From the NCBI GenBank assembly GCA_022539475.1, contig VCMS01000208.1, positions 1-64,000 on the forward strand: DNA of 64,000 nt, in the 5' to 3' direction. This stretch comes from Gracilaria domingensis. Taxonomy: Eukaryota > Rhodophyta > Florideophyceae > Gracilariales > Gracilariaceae. Shown here one piece after another: positions 57,211 to 64,000 of the stretch (positions are counted from its first letter, which is position 1; every line of letters starts with the position of its first letter). Below the pieces are notes generated by a model. The model searched no databases and was not told the origin of the DNA. It saw only the letters and a list, made by a program, of their open reading frames with translations. The position numbers were made by a program, and so were the translations under genes.

Positions 57211-59594
57211 ACATTAAGGGCTCCATCCTCTACATGTTCACCTTGTGGTGCCTTTTCTTGTGATCCTGTGCTACTTCCGAAATCGTTCATGTCCATTTCC
57301 TTGAACTCCATATCCCCTTCCTCGCATTCACCAACGAAAAAATCGCTAGTAGAACCCAATCTTCGGCTCACACTGTCATCTTCGGCTCACACTGTCAATA
57401 AAAAATTGTTCTTTCACAGTGAGGTAAAGTCCTCCGTTCGACGGCCTTCGATATCCAAATGTAGCCTCTCTCATGTCATTACCAAGAACCTTAGTCCAAT
57501 CTTCCGTTGTCGTTCCAAAACTATGAAATTCGCTGGAATTGGTCCTCAAGACATGTTGCCTAACATCCCCCAGAACATTCTTTAAACACAGAGGTAGCAG
57601 TTCAGCAAACTTCTTTGTAAACAGTTTCTGTCTCTGGCCACCCCTTGACACATCCGTACTTAGAAGGCTCACAACCGTCAACACCCAAGCGTTTAAACGT
57701 GCGAGCAACAGTATTGTGCCATCTAAAAAGGTGCCCGTATCCTTGTCTTCCACATCATACCCAATAAACTCCTTCACTACTTGTACCCCGACACGGTTTC
57801 GGAAGAACAAGTCTTGATCTTCCGTCGGCATATCCTCGACATTGTCCGCATTGTACTTTAGACGAACAAATGGGGCTTTTCTCCACCATGAAGTGTTCGG
57901 TACACCATTTTCGTCAAGACGCAGTATGTTCTCCTGCGCTTCCTTCAACTGCATTGTGAGTTCGTCAGCATTCTCTTCTACCAGCTTTGTTCTTCTCCGA
58001 ATCGGATCGTACCCCAGGAGCAGAAATAGTTTATCCCTCGTATTTCTCTTCCGAACGCCAACGACGTCACTCATGGTCTGCCGCATTCTCTGCCTAAGGC
58101 ACATATCTGCACAAAGTTCCAGTATACACCTGTCGGTAAGAGATGCTTTCCTAATACCTTCCCAGCTCAACTCCTTCAACTCGCTTTCAACCATTTTCTT
58201 CAGCAAAGCATCTGGCCCCCCCTCTACCGACGGTGTGAACATGCCAAAACTGCCCAAGAGCTCCACGGGGTTTTTAGGAACCATGTATGAACCACCTTTC
58301 TCCGGCTCAATAAGCCCTTCCCCACTCTCAGTTGCGTCCTCCACCTTCTCGGCACGGTTACCCCAATTTCGAGTGAGCGATTCACCTTCGAGCCATAGTT
58401 CACTTGTTGCTCTCCTTGCCCACGTCAGCATGTTGTGATACACTGCTCGAGCAACCCCTCGAAACTCGTCACACACCTCAATTTTATGCTTCTTTCGACC
58501 TGTCTGCCCAGGTTCACCAGTTTCAGTGCCCCCCTTAGCCCTTCAATGTCTAGATCCTTCTCTCCAAGCCTCTTTTTCAAAGCCGTACTCTGCTCTTGGG
58601 CGACCTTCACTAGAATACCCCGAACCATTAAGTCCTCTTGTAGCGTCTTAACCTTTTCTTTCAAGCAATTCAGTTCATTTAAAAGATCACGTCTGTTCAT
58701 AGAGGTTGAATTCACACCAGTGTGGATATCTTCCGGTATTTACCTAGCCTCCTCGGCGACAGGCCCCGGTAATGCCGCAGGATTCGGTGTTTTTTCGTTA
58801 TCGGAACTATCCTCATGTGCCATACCCTTAGACACGAGAGGCTGCAGGCGTTCTGTGTGCACCCTTGGCACGGCTCCGAGCTCCAACTCCCGTGTCTGTC
58901 CTCCTCCATGGCATCGTATATCAGATGAATTGGGCCCCGTACGAGCTGCAACGGCCCCCGTTCTGGAAAGAGGGGAAGGTCGAGGAGTAAATCGTCTATC
59001 AGTTGTCTCTCGATTTCTTATTGTCTTTCTCCCTTGTCCGGACCCATTGCGAGGCATAATACGATTCATAGCGACCCCAGTTCTAGAAGACAGGGAGGGA
59101 CGTGACGATCTTAATATACTAGGGCTCTCACGACTTCTCGTAATTGTCCCTTGTTGTCCAGATCCACTGGGCGGCGTAACCCGCGCCCCAGTAGCTCCGG
59201 TCTTCGATATCGGCCGGGGACATGAAGGTTTTGGTTTCATACGAACCTCTTCAGTTCCAGTTGTCATGACCTCCTGTCCTGACCGGCTGGGCCGAGTTAC
59301 CTCATCTTCTTGAAGAGCAGAGACAGATGCACGATTTGCATTATCGGCAGTTGACGGCACAACATCGTTCGCTGATCCACGGATTCTTGACCCAATCCCG
59401 GAAGACGCTCCGCTGCGAGATGGGCGAGAGAGTACTGTAGAAGGACGCCCACTGACTGTCTCCTTCGTCGAGGACGACTTCCCTTTAGGAAGTGCGGTGC
59501 TTGTAGCCTGATTCGTATCATCCGATGCTCTTCTCTTCTTCTGTCCACTCTTGTTTCGCTGCGTACTATTTCGCTTTCTCGGCGTTATACCCAT
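57207..59594 (-). pseudogene. Gene B of element 2: basic coiled-coil protein
   Basis: Starts with a basic, Ser/Arg-rich region (MGITPRKRNSTQRNKSGQKK) holding several imperfect repeats around P[SN]GSGQ and R[ST]G. An in-frame TAA at 58740-58742 is followed by the coiled coil (LLNELNCLKEKVKTLQEDLM). One frame change near 58.50 kb leads to the conserved C-terminal half (GVARAVYHNMLTWARRATSE, LCADMCLRQRMRQTMSDVVG), which matches gene B of element 1 throughout. A 19-bp tandem duplication at 57359-57396 throws the last ~60 residues out of frame; beyond it an acidic tail (FVGECEEGDMEFKEMDMNDF) runs to a TAA at 57207-57209. Function unknown; its conservation beside genes A and C shows that it belongs to the element. 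Confidence 0.72.
57359..57396. repeat. 19-bp tandem duplication inside gene B of element 2
   Basis: atcttcggctcacactgtc occurs twice with no gap. A duplication of 19 bases shifts the frame. Confidence 0.95.
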
Positions 59595-59840
59595 GTTGTG
59601 GAGATAAATGGGGTAATGAAACGAAATTGTTGGGGGGGGAGGGGGTGAGGGGGGGTTGCATGGTTCAGATATTCCGGGAGACTCCGCAGTTCCTGCTTTT
59701 TAGGAATTTGAGGTGCCCAATGGGTCGCAAATATCGCCGGTACAAATAGATGAAGAGCTCCAGTGTACATGTACAACGCGTATTGCAGGCAGCTGCAACA
59801 TTCACAATCATATTTACTTTCTATTCGGTACTGAACTCAT

Positions 59841-62800
59841 CTATTGCTTCAATGTCAGAACCCAGTCCCAGGCGTACTGCTCTCCGTAGTCGAAATACAA
59901 CTCTTCGCCACTCTCAATATCTCTTACTGCTCTACAACAAAGTAGAGATTAGTTAGAAAGGTCGGACTTAAACTGTATCACTGACTTCGCTTCCACCATC
60001 TGCACATTGGCACTTCCAGTCCTGTTTGACCGGGGCTGCGATAAATCGGGATCCCCGGCATGATATCTGGCGTCGTTAATGTAGCCCTCGATACAAAAAG
60101 GCGCCGGGACAATGTACACTTCGCTCTCCTTTCTATTTTGAGCCTGTCTTGGTCTGTTCCTCAGGTGCAGAAACTCCGTACCAGTCACAGTGACCATCAT
60201 AGAAAACAACTTGTACCGCACTGGAGTTGCTCCGAGACAGCCACTTCCATACGTTAAGTGTCTTTCCTTCCGGTTCGTCAGATCCGTGTATACCAAAGTT
60301 CCATAAAAATGACAGATAGTTTCCCCAGGCAATATCTTATATTCCGTGAACACCCCCATACCAGTACGGGGATGTCGAATCTTAGAAGATGCTACATGTA
60401 AGCGATAGTGATTGGCTTCAACAGTCAACAGCATATGCATATACATTAGATTCAGAGTTCCTCAGTACTTCTTCTCCCAAAGATCTACAGTATGCTGTCC
60501 ACACTTGTCGAAAAAGTCCCAGTCCTTCCAGTATCTTCCTAGGAACTGAGTAATATGTGCAGGCATCACTTGGTACTGGGGGTATCTAAATGGAGCCTCC
60601 CATTCAAGCCGACCTCGGTCCCGATGTGGAACCCGTCCATAAGTAGTTGAAGCAGCATCCACTACCTCTTGTTCAACCAGGATGTCATTCTTCCCCCCGC
60701 GAAGAACTTCGGCCATAAGAGTGGTTATATGGTGCTTCGCATGGCTGAAACATGGCCTATTCTTCTCGCACCCCAAGAACTTCCTATGCTTTGTCAGCGA
60801 TAGGCACGCCATACCCGTAGAAAAAGTTCCCGCGAACATGTCCATGACAAGATCACCCGGTCTTGTGAAGCGACATATCAACTCTTTCACCAACTCCCTG
60901 GACTTCTGCTCCAGTTTTATGTACTGCCCACTTGGTACTGAACTACCTGGCTCATTTACCTTCTATGTCAACCACTCCCCCGCTCTCGGTTTTGGCACCC
61001 GGTCAATTACATTCCTGTTAGCTGGGAAAGTAGAAGGAATGAAATTGTTCTCCTCAAATGGAGTAATACTGGCTTTCTCGGATGGTCGCAATCCACGCTT
61101 CACCCCATGACCGGCGTACTCCGTTACGGGCTGTATCCCAAACTTTCGTGGATTCCCTCCAACATTACTTCGATCCCGGATGAACACCAGTGGATTCCCA
61201 TCCACTTTAAACGAAGGCATGAGTTCTGGCTTACCTTCGCTTCCAGCTTCATCTTTCGTACTCGCCGTTTCCGAAAGTATCCTGTGGCAAACATGAAACT
61301 GTGCCATGGCACAGAATATAATGAAGTGCCCACCTGACCGAAGCGCGGAACTAATTAAGTCAGCCATACTGATCATGTCATCCTCCCTGAAGACATCGTG
61401 AGCACTATTCCGTTTGTTCCCCTTCCTTCGAGTGTTAAAGGGAGGGTCTCTTAGGACAAGCTGTGCCTCACCCCATAAAACCTCACTCTGATTCACAAAT
61501 GTTTCGTGTGTGTGCCTCAGGTCCTTTATGTCACAGTTGTACGCTACAAAGTTTGACTTTCTCATCCCCTTCCACACCTTGTCCATATTCATTCGAAGGA
61601 GACTGGATATCCCCTTCATGGGCGGCTCAATACCAGTGTTTTGGATGTTGTAACCGGCAACCCGAGATTCATGCTCCGCAAGATTCACCGGCTTCTGGGA
61701 GTCGTCGCTATCGGAGCTCACGAGGTTCATATACTCTCGACGAGGTGGGGCTGGGGCAGAGTTGGTCGAAGAAGGTTCGGCATTACCGGAAGTTTTAGGG
61801 ATTTTCGTGAGTTCAATATCAGGTTTCGCGTGAATGCCGACATGGAACCCTGCCGCATGACGCATATCCTGTATCGGTTTCCATAGCAACTCCGAAAACT
61901 TCTGAAATCGAGCAGGCAACTCACCGGAGTCAGAACCAAATACGGTATCCATCCGTATCTCCGAAAACTCTATCCAGTTCCTCATCTGATCAGCCCGTAA
62001 GCTATAGAGGCTATCGTGGGTGCATATGGTTTCGAGGTCTGTCAAAAATTCCTTAGCCAGTATTCGGAGGTTTGTATCGCATTCATCACTCAAGGTCTCC
62101 ACCGATCCACTAGTACTGCTCTGGGGCACATCCTGTGTGTTGAATCGAGTACTCTGGCTCGGCGGGACATGACCAGACTCCCGTGTCTCTAACGCTGTAT
62201 ACTTCAACGTCTGCATATTCATGTAAATGTATGGTTTCACCATGTGCTGAACGTTCGTGTATCCAAGATGAGCCGCACAACAACTCCATGCCCATACGAC
62301 CTCACTGAAAGCGAATCCCAGTCGATCACAGTTGTCTTTGGAGAACGACGTAAAAGTGGGTATGTACACAGATGGTGCATGGTTCACTTTTCGTCTCTTT
62401 TTCGGTTGTTTCTTCTTCATCATTCTGATGTTGTCGTTCTCTCCCATTATGTGGCCAAGGTATGATAAGTATATAACGACCCCAAATGGGTCCACAGATG
62501 TTCGTGGGATAAACACTGTCGTCTTCAGAACCTGCCTTTTTCTGGTCATGAAATAACCAGCCAGGAATCGCACCGGTAGGTATATACCCTTATCCATGGA
62601 GAGAAGGAAATAATCGCGGGGTCTCTGGTTCTCATCTCCGTCCTTCTTGTCAAGAAGCTTCGTCACAAGGTAAGGTTGCTCTACAGGTTTGTTATTCACC
62701 ACACTATTTCGCAGCTGCTGCAGTGTCAAGTTCTGCAGGTTCTTGGAATTAGTGGCCTCCTCAAACATCTGCCTTGCCTCCGAAAATTCCTTATATTTCT

Positions 62801-62978
62801 CGGCGCAGAACTCTATTAGCCCTCTAAACCCCACGTCCCGTGGCCGATCAGGGCCTCCATCGCTGTTTGCCAAAGCATCGCGAAGAACCAAGAAAAGTCT
62901 GACATATGCAAGGAACGCCGGAGGCGGAGCACTCATGTCGATAGGATGTATCTCCTCTCCATCATCGGTGGAATCCAT
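59841..62978 (-). pseudogene. Gene A of element 2: N-terminal domain + beta-class DNA methyltransferase + SET domain
   Basis: A 1,046-codon frame with no frameshift and three in-frame stops (TAG 60963-60965, TGA 60462-60464, TAA 59949-59951). Residues 1-330 form an unrecognised region with an NLS (KKKQPKKRRK near 190). Methyltransferase: motif IV RDPPFNTRR at about 510, LRSGGHFIIFCAMAQF, TEYAGHG, then motif I DMFAGTFSTGMA at about 713 and KFLGCEKNRPCFSHAK; the order IV-I is beta class. SET domain at about 865-1035: TGMGVFTEYKILPGETICHF, YGTLVYTDL, VPAPFCIEGYINDARY and AVRDIESGEELYFDYGEQY. The usual SET NHS motif is replaced by INDARY (IDDASY in the other copy). By family, it would methylate DNA bases and protein lysines; both activities are inferred. 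Confidence 0.8.
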
Positions 62979-63280
62979 CGCTTCAGCGCAAACAACGGAG
63001 GCGAGCCTTTAAATGGCGACTTACGCTGGGCACCCCCGCTTTCGGCAGCTCCTCCCAGCGCACTGCCAGTCTCGTCCGTGTCCGTGTCCGCTCCCTTCTG
63101 AGGTCGGTGTCCGTGCCGCTTCGAGCGGGTGCGATAGCGTCGCGTGTCCGCCACGTCGCGATTCGGAGCTATTGCAAAGGTCGCGTATTGTGCTAAAAGT
63201 CGCGGATCAAGTCAGTGTGAAGCGCTAGTCTTCTCTAGTTTGATATATGTGCACGGCGTGTGCAGCAAAATCACTGCCGG
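62979..63280. other. Upstream region of gene A of element 2
   Basis: GC-rich, no supported gene; probably leader and promoter of gene A. Confidence 0.35.
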
Positions 63281-64000
63281 AAGTGCCGGGAGGAGTGTTT
63301 TGGGAGGTCTCCGGAGGGTGCCAGAATGTGGCCAGAACGTGCCCGCGGGCGGGGGGGGGTCGGTCGTATTAGGGTAGGTACCGTAACACGACCGGACCCT
63401 CCCTCCCGCGGGCATAAAATCGCACATTTTTCAAAAAATCGCCCAAAACGTGCCCGCGGGCGGGGGAGTCCGGTCGTGTTAGGGTACCTACCCTAACACG
63501 ACCGGACCCCCCCGCCCGCGGGCATAAAATCGCACATTTTTCAAAAAATCGTCCAAAACGTGCCCGCGGGCGGGGGGGTCCAGTCGTGTTAGGGTAGCTA
63601 CCCTAACACGACTGGACCCCCCCGCCCGCGGGCACGCTCCTTCCGGCACTTCCGGCACCCACCGCGTCACCTCAGTGCACCATCCCGGAAATTAGGGAGT
63701 GTCTGGAGGGTGGAGAAAACGGGATGGTCACCTCAGTGCACCATCCCGGAAATTTGGGAGTGTCTGGAGGGTGGAGATGACGGGATGGTGCACTGAGGTG
63801 ACGCAGTGGGTACAGGAAGTGCCGGGGGGTGTGTTTTGGGAGGTCTCCGGAGGGTGCCAGAATGTTGCCAGAACGTGCCCGCGGGCGGGGGGGGTCGGTC
63901 GTGTTAGGGTACCTATCCTACCCTAACACGACCGACCCCCCCCCCCCCGCCCGCGGGCATGTTCTGGCCACATTCCGGCGCCTTTCCGCGACCTCCCAAA
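63281..64000. repeat. Nested palindrome array (foldback structure), continues past the window
   Basis: Three tandem ~110-bp units each hold a 74-75-bp near-perfect hairpin (63340-63414, 63451-63524, 63561-63634) built from tgcccgcgggcgggg, ggtcgtgttagggta and their inverses, separated by a ~36-bp AT-rich spacer (taaaatcgcacattttt). A second structure at 63666-63802 has gtcacctcagtgcaccatcc twice directly (63666 and 63727) and once inverted at its end. A fourth hairpin of the first kind lies at 63876-63959. The 63281-63350 segment recurs directly at 63817-63886 and, diverged, inverted at the very end. The whole resembles the complex inverted ends of foldback-type elements. Confidence 0.85.

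Larger units (their letters stand above)
54031..62978. mobile_element. Element 2: Plavaka-like DNA transposon with MTase-SET, coiled-coil and transposase genes
   Basis: The limits given are those of the three genes: C (plus), then B and A (minus). The left end was separated by the Ty3/gypsy insertion and should lie somewhere in about 43.7-44.3 kb. The right end lies beyond 62,978, perhaps within or before the palindrome array at 63.3-64.0 kb. B and C meet tail to tail; 246 bp separate the stop of A from the start of... B in transcription order lies downstream-adjacent (B starts at 59594, A ends at 59841). Confidence 0.75.

Noticed and set aside
63340-63640. Telomere repeats
   Set aside because: ttaggg and ccctaa occur once per hairpin as inverse partners of a longer palindrome, not as a tandem telomeric run.
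63281-64000. CRISPR array
   Set aside because: The regular 110-bp units are long palindromes with a constant spacer, not short repeats with varied spacers.

Overview
This window reads as nuclear DNA of a eukaryote with small genes and few introns. A red alga is my best guess, but the sequence does not prove it. The grounds are a plant/algal/oomycete-style SHAQKYF single-MYB gene, a DUF1989 gene, a two-exon 1-Cys peroxiredoxin, yeast-like introns (GTATGT donor, TACTAAC branch point), and a compact set of host genes surrounded by transposons.

Layout. (1) 1-9.2 kb: part of a large DNA transposon (element 1). It carries a beta-class DNA amino-methyltransferase/SET gene (A), a basic coiled-coil gene (B), and a convergent transposase of Plavaka type (C). 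(2) 9.2-10.7 kb: degenerate repeats, a hairpin and a possible intron-rich gene. (3) 10.8-12.4 kb: a decayed hAT transposase. (4) 13.4-15.1 kb: degenerate ~45-bp tandem repeats. (5) 15,626-18,520: a whole hAT transposon with terminal repeats, an 8-bp target duplication and an unbroken 793-residue transposase. (6) 18.9-20.4 kb: AT-rich DNA with a foldback repeat. (7) 20.5-29.3 kb: the host gene island, very GC-rich, all on the minus strand: a polyQ protein of unknown role, tRNA-Gly(CCC), the MYB gene, the DUF1989 gene and the peroxiredoxin. (8) 31-35.9 kb: a fossil Ty3/gypsy fragment. (9) 36.5-41.4 kb: a CACTA/tnp2-like transposon with a divergent accessory gene. (10) 42.7-44.2 kb: hairpins and a 374-bp tandem duplication. 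(11) 44,288-53,905: a fossil Ty3/gypsy chromovirus with both LTRs and a 5-bp target duplication, inserted just upstream of the transposase gene of element 2. (12) 54.0-63.0 kb: element 2, a distant relative of element 1 in opposite orientation with the same three genes. (13) 63.3-64.0 kb: a tandem array of long, nearly perfect palindromes.

The most interesting system is the pair of A-B-C elements. Two clearly diverged copies keep the same gene content and the same relative orientation. One protein joins a DNA base methyltransferase to a histone-type SET domain, next to a Plavaka-like transposase. In fungi, Plavaka/KDZ-type transposons are known to travel with TET/JBP DNA-modifying enzymes, so this looks like an independent solution in which the transposon carries its own epigenetic writer(s). 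Both copies are decayed. Apart from the methyltransferase gene of element 1, the decay is mostly by in-frame stop codons with few frameshifts, a pattern shared by the other DNA transposons here and suggestive of transition-biased mutation of silenced repeats.
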